DNA of 54,753 nt from CAZSDP01 sp964605665 (GCA_964605665.1 CAZSDP010000031.1:1-54753), one strand, 5' to 3'. Counted from the stretch's first letter, positions 1-9,049 are shown. The notes: generated from the letters alone by a model not told the origin. Numbers and translations: made by a program.

Positions 1-9
1 CCCTCCCCC

Positions 10-80
10 AACCACAGCCCCCCCCACCCACAGGCTCCCCCAACCACAGGCTCCCCCACCCACAGGCTCCCCCAACCAAA
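10..80. repeat. C-rich 16-bp tandem repeat
   Basis: Four full units and part of a fifth, starting at 10, 26, 42, 58 and 74, follow a 16-base period. Units alternate between AACCACAG and ACCCACAG followed by a C-rich half. The array touches the left edge of the window, so its full length is unknown. No coding sequence is visible between it and position 424. Confidence 0.8.
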
Positions 81-322
81 GCGCCTCCCGGCGACCGAGA
101 TCGAGACCGATCGGCCCCTCGATCTCTCACTCCGAGTCGAGCTCTAGAGCCCGAAACGAACGGCAGATTGACCGCTCACAATCGAGTTTTTTCGGCCAAA
201 TTCGGCTCGATTTGCCATTTCCTTAGCTCTGGGGAAGAATCGGCTGCGGGATGGGTTGTTCTACTTCGCCATCTTCGCTATTTTCCCGGACTTCCTGCAT
301 TCGAGCCGGAGCGGCGTTGATC

Positions 323-360
323 CTCAGTCGGTGATCAACAACTCAGTCGGTCATCAACAA
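323..360. repeat. 19-bp direct repeat, two copies, upstream of rpmH
   Basis: Two adjacent 19-base units (323-341 and 342-360) differ at one base; each contains CAGTCGG followed by ATCAACAA after one variable base. They lie about 65 bases before the rpmH start, in the leader or promoter region. A regulatory role is possible but not shown. Confidence 0.7.
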
Positions 361-423
361 CGGTGCAGGTCACTCAGAATGCCAACGGTAAGTTTCGTCC
401 GCAGCCAATAATCGGAGAATCCG

Positions 424-561
424 ATGAAACTCAAAATTCGTAAGTCCGGCGTCAAACGCCGCAAGCAAGGTTTCAGAGCTCGCATGAAGACCAAAGCGGG
501 ACGTCGGCAGATCAATGCACGGCGTCGTCGAGGCACGACTCGCCTCACCGCTTGGAGCTGA
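424..561 (+). CDS. rpmH: 50S ribosomal protein bL34
   Basis: This 45-residue, very basic protein is ribosomal protein bL34 of the large subunit. The diagnostic central block GFRARMKTKAGR and the following INARRRRG segment match the family core, and the length is normal (44-46 residues). The N-terminus reads MKLKIRKSGVKRRK rather than the common MKRTFQPS start, so the first residues are divergent. ATG 424 is preceded by GGAG with a 6-base gap. An in-frame ATG at 379 is blocked by TAA, which fixes the start. In many bacteria rpmH is followed by rnpA and lies near dnaA. Neither is visible here; a tandem repeat and a terminator follow instead. Confidence 0.95.
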   Translation: MKLKIRKSGVKRRKQGFRARMKTKAGRRQINARRRRGTTRLTAWS

Positions 562-604
562 GCAGAGACCTTCCAGAGCGGGTTGCAGCTCTATCTGGAG
601 CTGT

Positions 605-684
605 GATTTCATAGAGCCACGATTTCATAGAGCCACGATTTCATAGAGCCACGATTTCATAGAGCCACGATTTCATAGAGCCAC
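605..684. repeat. Five perfect 16-bp tandem repeats
   Basis: The unit GATTTCATAGAGCCAC occurs five times without a mismatch at 605, 621, 637, 653 and 669, followed by a decayed sixth unit (GCTTTATAGAACCAC). The array lies between rpmH and its terminator and so should be transcribed in the rpmH 3' untranslated region. It has no spacers, so it is not a CRISPR. Confidence 0.95.
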
Positions 685-725
685 GGTAGCTTTATAGAAC
701 CACTCTGGAGGCAGCATTCCGATGG

Positions 726-770
726 AAAAGGCCTCTCTCTCCCGCGTGCGGGTGAGAGAGGCCTTTTTTT
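726..770 (+). terminator. Rho-independent terminator after rpmH
   Basis: AAGGCCTCTCTC pairs with GAGAGAGGCCTT (12 bp, with an extra CCCG/CGGG pairing possible inside), and seven T follow. Four A precede the stem, so it may also act on minus-strand transcripts leaving the gene at 832-4020. Confidence 0.92.
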
Positions 771-831
771 GATCAAGCGGGCAAACGTCATTTGCTCTGA
801 AGTTCACTGAACTCGATCACGACCAATCGGT

Positions 832-3800
832 TTACTCATCACGCTTGACTTGAATCAGCCACTCTGCCCTCTGCACAAGTAGCTCATCGGGGTCATCGAG
901 CACCCACGGAGTCCGATCTCGAACCTCCACCTTGAGACGATACCAACCGGGCTTGTAATTTTTGGCGAGGATTTCCGCTCCGTGAACTGTTCGCCCTTGG
1001 GTGTCGGTTCGTTGGGCAACCCGCCGAAAGAGTTCCCCTTCTCCCTCTTTCACCGCGGTTTGCCCCGTACTGGTACCTGGCTCATTGATCCCTAGTGAAA
1101 CCATTCTCCAAACGACTTCGAGATCATGGGTTCGAGGCTGCATCGGCAACACTTGAAAGATCTGTTCTTCCTTCGCTTCGAGGACAACTCGCCCTGCCTC
1201 TGGCTCGAGTCGATCGATCGGTCTCACTCGGCGGTAGATCTGTTTGATCATCACCTCCATGCACACCACGCAAAAGCCACTGCCATCGCGCATCATGCAA
1301 CCGGACTGTGGCCGCCATACCTCAAAGGGAGTGCGATTCCCGCCCTCGAAGACAGAAACTTCAGAGTTGTTCCACCAAGCCACTTCTCCTGCGTCGATCC
1401 AGTTCTTCCAATAGGTCTGAGCGAGAACATCGTCTCGATCAGATCCCGCCATCAAGTTTGGGCGCATTTCCGCGGTGGAAACATCTCCTCGACGCCCCTT
1501 TGGGATCTCCCGGTCAGGATTGCTTCCTGGAACGTAGTCGTATTCGTCGAGCAGGCCCCCGAAGGCGTGCCCCACTTCATGCTGCACGAGCGACAACGCG
1601 GCTTTAGATAGAGTTGAAACTCCGCCACCTCCAGTTGCGACGTCCGCGTAGTCATTCGCGATCACGATCCCCTGATGATCACGCGCCATATCCTCAGGAA
1701 AACGGCGAATGTAGGAGAAGACCTTCTCGGGATTACAGGTCAGAGTCTGCCACTCCACCTTTGCATCACAGGCAGTATCTCTTTCGACATCGCCAGGGAT
1801 TCGATCGACTCCCGCATCTTTGGATTGGAGGTGCAGCGCCATCACATTGAAGTACTCCTGGTACTCCCGGTAGGGATCGACCGAGAAGAGAATCTTCTCA
1901 CACGACCGCGCCGCATTCAGAAACGCAGTCTGTTGCTCGTCATTGCTCTGATAACCATCTCCCATGATAAAGAAGTCGATGCGACGAGCGGGATCTCCAC
2001 TCTCCCGTAACGGCACCGATGCGAGAACTGGATCTTCAAAAAGGCGGCGCGCTTCCGCACCCATCGTTTCGTCAGTCTTTGCGATGACCTCACGAAGGAC
2101 TCGATCCGCGAGACTAAACGACCCTTGTCCCCGCAGGACATTTACCCAATCCAAGACATCGGAGACCTTCTCTGACTTGCGAAGACGTCTCAATTCCGCG
2201 AGCGCTTCTCTCTCTTGCTCCCGTAACCGCTTTCTTCGGTCGATCTCCGCATCTCTCTCTGCACCGGTCATCAATCGTCCGGCGTACTCTACGTATCCAG
2301 CCTCAGGTAAAGACTCCCCTCGGTGCCGAGCAAGAACTGCTGCCGCGAGCGCTTCGCCTCTGTCTCCCTGACGATGGAGGCGCAACAATGCGCGCGAGAA
2401 GTTCTCTGGATCTCCTCCACGTCGAGCGAGAAATGCGAGGCCCAATGTTCCGTCACGGCCGAGTCGTACCGACGAGAAGAGAGCGTATCGCTGGACGGGG
2501 GTCACCCTCGACCAAGGACGTCGATCGCGGTAGGTTCCATCCGCGATCGATCGCTCAATCTCCACTTCATTCTGATCGGCACGAATCAGTTTTCCGGTGT
2601 AATCATCCGAGAGAGTGATCGTGATGTCTTGTCCGGCGATGCCCTCTTTGAACTCATCCCAAAGCGCTCCGAGATAGTGGGCTTCGACCAGCTCCTCGAG
2701 AATTCGAACTCGATCTTCATTGGGAAGCTCCAGCCCCAAAGCTCGATGAAGTATGGGGGGCAAATCAGCAAATCGACTGTCGGCAAATGCGCGAGTTGCC
2801 AGTGCATCTAGTTCGATCAGGGCCGCAGGGGTCGCCTCAGAGCCAGCGACCCGACCAACCTCTCCCAACCCGGCAGAAACATACTCTGGAAAAACTCTTT
2901 CATAAGCAGGCACACCACTGAAACGGTCTCGAACCGCCACCAAGGCCTGAAGTGCATCTCCGGCAAGGCCTGAATCGAGCAGCTTCGAGAGCTCGCTTTC
3001 GATCTCTCTCAAGCGGCTCTCAGCAGTCTGCTCGATCGAAAGCGCTAAATCGGTCCAAGACTTGAGTTCCTCTTTTTCTTCTGCAAGACGCCCGAGGAAT
3101 TCCACGATCACCAGAGCATCACCGTAGCGCTCTTGCGCGATCAACGGCGAGAGGGCTCGTTGCGCCCGAGCGCGACGAACTGTCCGATCAGATTTTTCCA
3201 GAGCTTCGAGAATCCGTTTGATCTGACCGGCTCTCTTCGCGGCGCTCGTCCCTGGATAGAGCCGCATCACCTCTGTGAGTTCTGAAAGCGCATCGAAGTA
3301 GTCCGCACTCTCGACGATTCTGTCCTCGACTATCGAGAGCGTTTCAGAAGCATCGCTATCGGGTAATCCAGCATCACCTCCGGGGGTCGGAAGAATGTCG
3401 GGGGTTTCCCCCACTAGGGTTTCCGCGGGAGAACTCGCTTGCTGAATCACTCTTTCATTCGGTTCATTCAGGTACTCGCGCACGACGAGAGCGAGTACGA
3501 GAAGCAAGAGCACGGAAAGCAACGCTTCTACTGCGGCAAAGGGTGACTTTTTCCGGACGTAAACCGGGCGATCGGAATTCGAGCCAGAATGTGGAGGAGA
3601 GTCTTTCGATGCTCGTGGAGCTTCAGACCGGACGGTCGGTCTCTGTCGAATTGGCGCGGTCGGTTCTTCTGACCGAGCGATCGGCTCCGTCTGAACTGGT
3701 GAACCAAATTGAATCTTCGCTCCACCAATGACAATCTCGTCACCTACTTGCAGGGCGTGCTTCGTGACTTTCTCACCTCGGACCTTGGTGCCATTCGCCG

Positions 3801-4020
3801 AGCCAGCATCGATCAGAGTAAAGCGTCCACCTTCGCCGACGATTTGAGCATGCTGGCGAGACGCTCTGGAAGTCTGAACGGTGATCGTGCACTCTTCGGC
3901 GCGCCCGATGGTCAGCAGTTCAGCGCCGGAGTACTCAAGCGTGTACTGCTTTCCGCCCTCCCTCACTGTGATCAAAACTGGGAGGTCAAACACCAAGTGA
4001 TCTTGATCACGCGCTACCAA
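832..4020 (-). CDS. FHA domain / membrane segment / M64-type metallopeptidase fusion
   Basis: The protein has an N-terminal FHA phosphothreonine-binding domain (about residues 15-110, with TIGRAEECTI, SRQHA and SANGT motifs), a basic linker and one membrane segment near residues 160-180. A long helical middle follows, then a C-terminal IgA-peptidase-like M64 domain. The zinc site is HEVGHAFGGLLDEY, which fits the M64 pattern HExGHxxxxLxDEY. The N-terminus is expected inside the cell and the peptidase outside. TTG 4020 is chosen because AAGGAG sits 6 bases upstream. A GTG at 4083 would add 21 residues but has no visible ribosome site. The FHA domain suggests control by Ser/Thr phosphorylation. 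The substrate is unknown. The domain calls are firm; the regulatory link is inferred. Confidence 0.88.
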   Translation of the reverse strand: MVARDQDHLVFDLPVLITVREGGKQYTLEYSGAELLTIGRAEECTITVQTSRASRQHAQIVGEGGRFTLIDAGSANGTKVRGEKVTKHALQVGDEIVIGGAKIQFGSPVQTEPIARSEEPTAPIRQRPTVRSEAPRASKDSPPHSGSNSDRPVYVRKKSPFAAVEALLSVLLLLVLALVVREYLNEPNERVIQQASSPAETLVGETPDILPTPGGDAGLPDSDASETLSIVEDRIVESADYFDALSELTEVMRLYPGTSAAKRAGQIKRILEALEKSDRTVRRARAQRALSPLIAQERYGDALVIVEFLGRLAEEKEELKSWTDLALSIEQTAESRLREIESELSKLLDSGLAGDALQALVAVRDRFSGVPAYERVFPEYVSAGLGEVGRVAGSEATPAALIELDALATRAFADSRFADLPPILHRALGLELPNEDRVRILEELVEAHYLGALWDEFKEGIAGQDITITLSDDYTGKLIRADQNEVEIERSIADGTYRDRRPWSRVTPVQRYALFSSVRLGRDGTLGLAFLARRGGDPENFSRALLRLHRQGDRGEALAAAVLARHRGESLPEAGYVEYAGRLMTGAERDAEIDRRKRLREQEREALAELRRLRKSEKVSDVLDWVNVLRGQGSFSLADRVLREVIAKTDETMGAEARRLFEDPVLASVPLRESGDPARRIDFFIMGDGYQSNDEQQTAFLNAARSCEKILFSVDPYREYQEYFNVMALHLQSKDAGVDRIPGDVERDTACDAKVEWQTLTCNPEKVFSYIRRFPEDMARDHQGIVIANDYADVATGGGGVSTLSKAALSLVQHEVGHAFGGLLDEYDYVPGSNPDREIPKGRRGDVSTAEMRPNLMAGSDRDDVLAQTYWKNWIDAGEVAWWNNSEVSVFEGGNRTPFEVWRPQSGCMMRDGSGFCVVCMEVMIKQIYRRVRPIDRLEPEAGRVVLEAKEEQIFQVLPMQPRTHDLEVVWRMVSLGINEPGTSTGQTAVKEGEGELFRRVAQRTDTQGRTVHGAEILAKNYKPGWYRLKVEVRDRTPWVLDDPDELLVQRAEWLIQVKRDE

Positions 4021-4256
4021 GGGACGCTCCTTCAACACCGAGTAGGACTCCACAGAGCTTCGACTCAACAAGATCCAGTTCACGTGTCCACATGCATCGA
4101 GTGACGGTTCTCAACGGTCTCATGTGATCACTTCCCTCTGTTCCGGTCGACTCAGCCCTATTCTACGCCGAAGGGAATCCAACGTTTGCTGACCGGTGAG
4201 ACTCCCAACCGAAGCTCTCTTGTGAGACGTAGGCTCCGGCGCGGTCGCCACATCAG

Positions 4257-5195
4257 CTAGAGGCCCAAGGCCCCATGTAGAATGGACTTCAGATTGGCGA
4301 CGTGAGACTCATCCTTGAGATCAATCACTGGGTCAGAGTCGTATTGTTCGAAGAAGATCGAAGGGGGAGTGTCCTCGGGAACCTCTAACGCGGCCCGAAG
4401 CTTCCGCTCTTGCGGGACAAATCCACGTTCCAAAAGACGCTCGATCGTCGCGCCAATCGTTCCCTGTAATCCGCAAATAAATATCGCCGTGTTTTCTGGA
4501 CGCATCTCACCCGCATTGAACCCTGCACGCTCTTCGAACTCCGTAAGCTTGTCCGGTAGAAACTGATCCTCTGCTCTCCCGGTGGCGCCCTGCCAGCCGT
4601 CGACTTCCTTCGGTCGACTCACTGTCGGGACATACACGAGTCCGCTCTCCCCAGATAGCTTGGTCAGCTCCTCGCGATAACCCAAATCTGCATCGTAGCT
4701 GGCACCATGCAGAATGATGAATTCGCTGAGATCACGGTTTGGTTCGCGAATGTTGACGCTCTTCACGATCGAGACGAAAGGCGCCAACCCAGTGCCTGCC
4801 GAGACAAACACTTTTCTGCGTCGATCCTCCCAACCGACCGTGTGAGCCACGGTGAAGTGGCCCTTCGGCTTTGGTCGGATGAAAACGCGCTCCCCTTCTG
4901 CGCGTTTCCAGAGAAGATGCGTCAGCGGATTCTTTGAAGCCGGCTCAGAAACGAAACGAATATAAAACTCGACATGGGAAGACTCTTCAGGAGCAGAGGC
5001 TATCGACATCGGTCTCTGGACTGCACCGAGCTCCGGCACCTCTTCATTGTTGAGTCCGATGACCATGTACTGCCCTGGCTCAAACCAAGCCTCTTCCGTA
5101 GGAAGCGGCTCGTCGGGAACCACTCGGAAAATCCCGAGGCTCGGAGTGAGATCTTGCCTGGCTTCCAGAGTCGCGTTGTAATCGAGCACCTTCAT
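4257..5195 (-). CDS. Ferredoxin-NADP reductase-type flavoprotein
   Basis: This 312-residue FAD/NAD(P)H oxidoreductase has the FNR fold. Residues 61-67 (RPMSIAS) are the FAD-binding RxYS-type motif. SAGTGLAPF (132-140) is the pyrophosphate loop of the NAD(P) domain and CGLQGT (241-246) is the C-terminal nucleotide motif. No 2Fe-2S domain is attached, so it should pair with a separate ferredoxin or flavodoxin. ATG 5195 has GAGGA about 9 bases upstream. It stands alone on the minus strand. The exact electron partner and the NADPH/NADH preference cannot be read from the sequence. Confidence 0.88.
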   Translation of the reverse strand: MKVLDYNATLEARQDLTPSLGIFRVVPDEPLPTEEAWFEPGQYMVIGLNNEEVPELGAVQRPMSIASAPEESSHVEFYIRFVSEPASKNPLTHLLWKRAEGERVFIRPKPKGHFTVAHTVGWEDRRRKVFVSAGTGLAPFVSIVKSVNIREPNRDLSEFIILHGASYDADLGYREELTKLSGESGLVYVPTVSRPKEVDGWQGATGRAEDQFLPDKLTEFEERAGFNAGEMRPENTAIFICGLQGTIGATIERLLERGFVPQERKLRAALEVPEDTPPSIFFEQYDSDPVIDLKDESHVANLKSILHGALGL

Positions 5196-5678
5196 CGTTT
5201 CGATTCCTCTTCAAATCTGGGCAACATGCTGCGCAGCTAGTTACCAGGATAGACTCTCCACAGAAGGAACGATCCCATCTCTCTCGACAGACATCGGGGC
5301 AAGATCCAAGGCTCGAGACTGAGATCGACGGCGCACAACACGAACTGAGCGCCGTCCTCTATCGCCGAAAGGGCCAAGGATCGGCCGCTGAGCGATTCAT
5401 CTTCGCCCAACCGCGACTGTTATGACCGCTTTCTCCCGCCCGAAACCATTGTGTGAAGCGAAACAAAGACGTCAAGGGTGGTCGTGAGCGGTGGATGAAT
5501 CTCGCAGTTCGTCGCATCATGTCTTCTGGACCATCGGCCTGCGACGGCGGATGGCCACAGAATCGCTCTTCGAGGTTCCTCTCCGTACCTACCGGCGATC
5601 AAGACCTGAAATCGAAATTCAAGTGGCAGCCCTAGATTCCCTTGGCCAGCGGCTCCGGGGCTATGAAAGTCGAAGAGA
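5196..5678. other. Divergent intergenic region, no gene seen
   Basis: This 483-base gap separates the minus-strand flavoprotein from the plus-strand folate operon and should hold both promoters. Short open frames in it show no recognisable family and no good ribosome site. I see no clear hairpin or operator. Confidence 0.5.
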
Positions 5679-6455
5679 ATGCTCGCGAAACCACAGAACA
5701 CCCCAGCCAACCCGTCTCGAGGAGCAGCACCAGGAGAAGTTGCCCTCGTCACCGGATCGGCACGTCGAATCGGCGCCGCGTTGATCCGAGAGCTCGCTTC
5801 AAGAGGGCTCACCGTCGCGATCCACTACAAGAATTCAGAACATGAAGCGACGGTCCTGGCAGAAGAGGTTGAGTCTGCAGGAGGGACCGCAAAGACTTTC
5901 CAAGCAGATCTCGACTTGGTCGACGACGCAGAAAAATTGTTCGACGAGGTCGTCGACTCCCTCGGCCCCCCCACCGTCTTGGTTCACAATGCGTCGCGCT
6001 TTGAGGACTGCGACCTCTCAGAAACAAAATCTGAGAAGTTGAGAAGAGAACTCGCGCTGCACGTCGAATCTCCTTTGGCTCTTTCGAGGGCGTTCGCAGC
6101 TGCTTTGCCAAAAGAGGCTTCCGGAAGAATCGTCGCACTCCTCGATTGGCGGGCGAACACTCCCGATCCGGCGGTGCTGCCCTACTCCATATCCAAGGGT
6201 GCCCTTTGGAGTATGGTTCGCAATCTCGCGATCGAGCTCGCGCCTCAGGTAACGGTCAATGCAGTGTCTCCAGGAGTGATCCTTCCAGCATCAAGCCGTG
6301 AAAATGAAGAGCTCGATCCATTGACGGTGGGACTTCCAATTCAAAGACCAGGCTCGGTCGATGAAGTGATTGAGGCATGCTGCTTCTTCATATTCGGAGC
6401 TGGGTTCACCACCGGAACAATCCTTCCTGTCGATGGAGGGAGGCATCTCCTGTGA
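5679..6455 (+). CDS. SDR-family pteridine reductase-like enzyme (FolM type)
   Basis: This 258-residue short-chain dehydrogenase has the nucleotide motif TGSARRIG (25-32), the arginine-containing variant seen in pteridine reductases and FolM. Other landmarks are HNAS (103-106), D156 and the catalytic pair Y169/K173 in YSISK. Such enzymes reduce dihydromonapterin or dihydropterins with NADPH. The next two genes are folB and folK, each overlapping its predecessor by 4 bases, so a role in the folate pathway is well supported. A canonical folA or folP is not in the window, so it might also supply dihydrofolate reductase activity; that is inference. The start at ATG 5679 has only a weak purine-rich site. 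Confidence 0.82.
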   Translation: MLAKPQNTPANPSRGAAPGEVALVTGSARRIGAALIRELASRGLTVAIHYKNSEHEATVLAEEVESAGGTAKTFQADLDLVDDAEKLFDEVVDSLGPPTVLVHNASRFEDCDLSETKSEKLRRELALHVESPLALSRAFAAALPKEASGRIVALLDWRANTPDPAVLPYSISKGALWSMVRNLAIELAPQVTVNAVSPGVILPASSRENEELDPLTVGLPIQRPGSVDEVIEACCFFIFGAGFTTGTILPVDGGRHLL

Positions 6456-6832
6456 ATTCATCTTCATACGACTGGATCATCGTCGAGAACTTATCTCTGA
6501 GAGCGATCATCGGAATCTTCGACTTCGAGCGCGATCGAAGGCAGGAGGTCCGAATCTCTTTCCGCATCGCAACAGACATCAGCTCGGCAAGCGAAACGGA
6601 TGACATCGAGCAGGCCCTCGATTACAAACGTGTCACGAAACAAGTCATCGAGCTGGTCGAGACCTCGAGCTTCTTCCTCGTGGAGACGTTGGTGGAAAGA
6701 ATTGCGACGCAGATTCTTCAAGAACCGCGCGCAATTTTGGTCGAGGTAAAGCTCGAAAAACCTGGAGCACTTCGACACGCAAACTCAGTCGGAGTGCAAA
6801 TCACACGATCAGCAGAAAGACTCTCTTCTTGA
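6452..6832 (+). CDS. folB: Dihydroneopterin aldolase
   Basis: This 126-residue protein converts 7,8-dihydroneopterin to 6-hydroxymethyl-dihydropterin. It matches the FolB family through GIFDFERDRRQ (catalytic-site glutamate E26), the LDYKRV segment, FFLVETL with substrate-binding E78, and K103-P104 near the C-terminus. The start is GTG 6452, overlapping the upstream stop as GTGA and preceded by GGAGGGAGG. An upstream ATG at 6377 would bury 25 unrelated residues inside the preceding gene and is rejected. Its position between a FolM-like gene and folK supports the call. Confidence 0.92.
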   Translation: MNSSSYDWIIVENLSLRAIIGIFDFERDRRQEVRISFRIATDISSASETDDIEQALDYKRVTKQVIELVETSSFFLVETLVERIATQILQEPRAILVEVKLEKPGALRHANSVGVQITRSAERLSS

Positions 6833-7335
6833 ATGCCAAGAATTGCCTGACCCTCGTGGTCTTGGGGTCGAACATCGATCCCGATCAGAACCTCTCAACC
6901 GCCTTACAGCTTCTAGAATCGGAATTTCAGATCTCTGCAAAGAGCGCGGTGTATGTGTCGCCTGCAGTGGGAGCAACGGACAGCCCCGACTTCCACAACC
7001 AGGCACTCACGATGCAATCGGATCTGTCGCCCGATGTGTTGCAGGCCTCCTTTCGTGAAATCGAATCGAAGCTTGGAAGAGTTCGAACCGAGGACAAGAA
7101 CGCCCCTCGAACCATCGACATCGACTTGGTCGCCCGTTTCGATACAGATGGTATCGCGCTCGAGTTTCCACCCGCGGACCCCAACCTTGCCAACTACCAC
7201 CATCTGATCCATCCCTCGGCAGAGGTTCTTCCTTTCGCGCGGCTCAACCTCGACTCTCCCGCTTTCACCGATCTCGCCAGGGCATTGGGTCCTGCTCCGC
7301 TGCGATTTCGCAGGATTCCCAATCGAACAGGTTGA
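6829..7335 (+). CDS. folK: 2-amino-4-hydroxy-6-hydroxymethyldihydropteridine pyrophosphokinase
   Basis: This 168-residue HPPK transfers pyrophosphate from ATP to hydroxymethyl-dihydropterin, directly after FolB in the pathway. Family marks are the N-terminal LGSN, the SPAVGATDSPDFHNQAL segment and the signature APRTIDIDL (92-100) with its magnesium-binding DxD. The start is TTG 6829, overlapping the folB stop as TTGA, so the three genes look translationally coupled. The region after residue 110 is somewhat divergent but the length is normal. Confidence 0.93.
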   Translation: MNAKNCLTLVVLGSNIDPDQNLSTALQLLESEFQISAKSAVYVSPAVGATDSPDFHNQALTMQSDLSPDVLQASFREIESKLGRVRTEDKNAPRTIDIDLVARFDTDGIALEFPPADPNLANYHHLIHPSAEVLPFARLNLDSPAFTDLARALGPAPLRFRRIPNRTG

Positions 7336-7406
7336 ACACTTACTCCATCAGCACTCGGACCGAATGGCCGTTACGGGTACAACGAACGCACAAAGGAGAG
7401 TGAGAG

Positions 7407-8891
7407 ATCTTCAACACTGTACCGAGAACCAACGATTCAATTTTCTGGCGAACTCTCCTCGCGCTGATTTGGTTCGCCACGTTCACTGGAACGCCTTGTC
7501 TCGCTGCCGATGCTCCAACACGCTTCGAGTTGGGGCGAAGGGTCCAGGAGCTGGAGCGAACGTGGCTGGCGACTCCTGATGCTGGAGCACGACAGGGTGC
7601 AGTAAAAACCGTTGCTGCGGGAGTCTATCGCTGGTTCCAAGGAGACTTCCGAGGTATCTCCCGAGACTTTGTCCGAGCCGAGATCATGCTTCGCTCCGCC
7701 GGAAAAGTCAGCGCGACTGAGTATTGGGCGGGCTCATTGACGGTATCACCCGTTAGGCGCATTTTCCTACCAGCTGCTGAAGACTCTGCTTTGGCCCTCC
7801 AATTCAAGCTGGGTCGACTCTTCGACGACGTCGAAGAGCCGAGTGATGCCTTAATCGAAGTTGAAGTCGGAGGAGTCTCAACGAGCATCTCGCCCCCGTT
7901 CTCTGAGACCTTTGAATTGAAGCTTCCTGCCACTGCACGAGGAGACTTCGCGGTCAAAGTGAGAATCCTCATCAATTCGAAAGCCATCCGCGAGTTCGAA
8001 GATCGAGTGAGTGTCATCGAGAATTGGGAGGAGAGACTGGAGGCCTTAGAGTTGGTCGTCAGTAGCCGGTCGAAATCGGTCGAAGGACAAACCGCACGTG
8101 GGATTTCCAAAAAGCTTCGCGCAATGTCCCTGGGGTATTCGTTGGAACACCCCCTCAATTCGTCCGCTGAGCTGATTCGAGCAGAGCGCCTCGTCGAAGC
8201 TGATCGGAACCAAGTCCGCGATCCGTCCATCGCTACGCCAGGCAGCCGCTGGCTCACGATTCCAGTTCAATCTCATCGCGTCCCCTGCCGCATTCAGATT
8301 CCAGACGACATTGAAAGTGGTCCACGACCTTTGGTCGTTGCCGTCCACGGAATGGGTGGAAGTGAGAACCTCTTCTTCGAAGCCCATGGAGTCGGTCTCG
8401 GTCCACGTCTCGCCGCGGAGAGGGGCTGGATTTTCGTAGCCCCTGGTGGACTGGGAGTCCTCGGCTCAGGACCAGAGATTGGAGATATCGTCACTGTGCT
8501 CCAGTCCTTACTACCGGTCGATGAAGAACGAATCTTCCTGATTGGACACTCTCTCGGCGGAATGCGCATCGCGAAAGCGACAGAACGCGAACCGAAGAGA
8601 TACCGTGCGATCGCCCCGTTGAGTGGTGGATACAACATCGATCCCAAGGTAGATCTCACCCATCTTCCCGCATTCGTCGCCGCTGGAAATGAGGACTTCG
8701 GACTCGGAATGTCGATGTCGATGAAGAGCTCGCTGGAAGCGGCTGGAGCCAAAGTGACATATCGAGTTTATCAACCGAGTGAACACCTCTTGATGGTCGC
8801 CGACGCCCTTCCCGAAGTCTTCAAGCTCTTTGACCACGCAATCGACACCGAGAATCGGCAAAAGAGCGGAACCGAAGCTCCTAAAGACTAG
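7407..8891 (+). CDS. Secreted alpha/beta hydrolase (apparent ATC start)
   Basis: The C-terminal half is an alpha/beta-hydrolase domain: VVAVHGMGG forms the oxyanion region, GHSLGG the nucleophile elbow (Ser382 in this numbering), and a late His lies in SEHLLM. It resembles polyhydroxybutyrate depolymerase or feruloyl-esterase type secreted hydrolases; the substrate is unknown. The N-terminal part (about 250 residues) has no recognised domain. A conventional start would be TTG 7530, but the frame stays open back to 7404. The extra residues form a good signal peptide (hydrophobic LLALIWFATFTGT, then a CLAADA cleavage region). AAAGGAG lies 8 bases before an in-frame ATC at 7407, and no ATG, GTG or TTG is available there. 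I infer an ATC start; the TTG-started form would lack the export signal. Confidence 0.75.
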   Translation: MFNTVPRTNDSIFWRTLLALIWFATFTGTPCLAADAPTRFELGRRVQELERTWLATPDAGARQGAVKTVAAGVYRWFQGDFRGISRDFVRAEIMLRSAGKVSATEYWAGSLTVSPVRRIFLPAAEDSALALQFKLGRLFDDVEEPSDALIEVEVGGVSTSISPPFSETFELKLPATARGDFAVKVRILINSKAIREFEDRVSVIENWEERLEALELVVSSRSKSVEGQTARGISKKLRAMSLGYSLEHPLNSSAELIRAERLVEADRNQVRDPSIATPGSRWLTIPVQSHRVPCRIQIPDDIESGPRPLVVAVHGMGGSENLFFEAHGVGLGPRLAAERGWIFVAPGGLGVLGSGPEIGDIVTVLQSLLPVDEERIFLIGHSLGGMRIAKATEREPKRYRAIAPLSGGYNIDPKVDLTHLPAFVAAGNEDFGLGMSMSMKSSLEAAGAKVTYRVYQPSEHLLMVADALPEVFKLFDHAIDTENRQKSGTEAPKD

Positions 8892-8972
8892 AAGCGCCCA
8901 ACGACTCGGAAGTTCTTTGTTCTCTTCCGTGAACAAATTGCCACTTCTAGAGTTCAGCGCCGAGTTGAAAGA

Positions 8973-9010
8973 AACTGGGGTCGAGTGGCACTCGCCACTC
9001 GACCCCAGTT
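8973..9010. terminator. Bidirectional hairpin terminator
   Basis: AACTGGGGTCGAGTGGC and its exact complement form a perfect 17-bp stem around a 4-base ACTC loop. GAAAGA precedes it and GTTTCGTT follows, so both strands end in a T-rich run. It lies between the converging hydrolase (ends 8891) and actin-like gene (ends 9050). Confidence 0.88.
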
Positions 9011-9049
9011 GTTTCGTTCGAACACTCAGTGACGAATACTGTCACGCCC

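Noticed and set aside
605..684. Possible CRISPR-like array
   Set aside because: The 16-base units are directly abutting with no spacers, and no cas genes are nearby.
1..830. Replication origin next to rpmH
   Set aside because: No DnaA boxes, dnaA, dnaN or rnpA are visible; rpmH alone is not enough.
5491..5784. Plus-strand 97-codon frame before the folate operon
   Set aside because: It runs into the SDR gene in a different frame and lacks family likeness, so it was not called.
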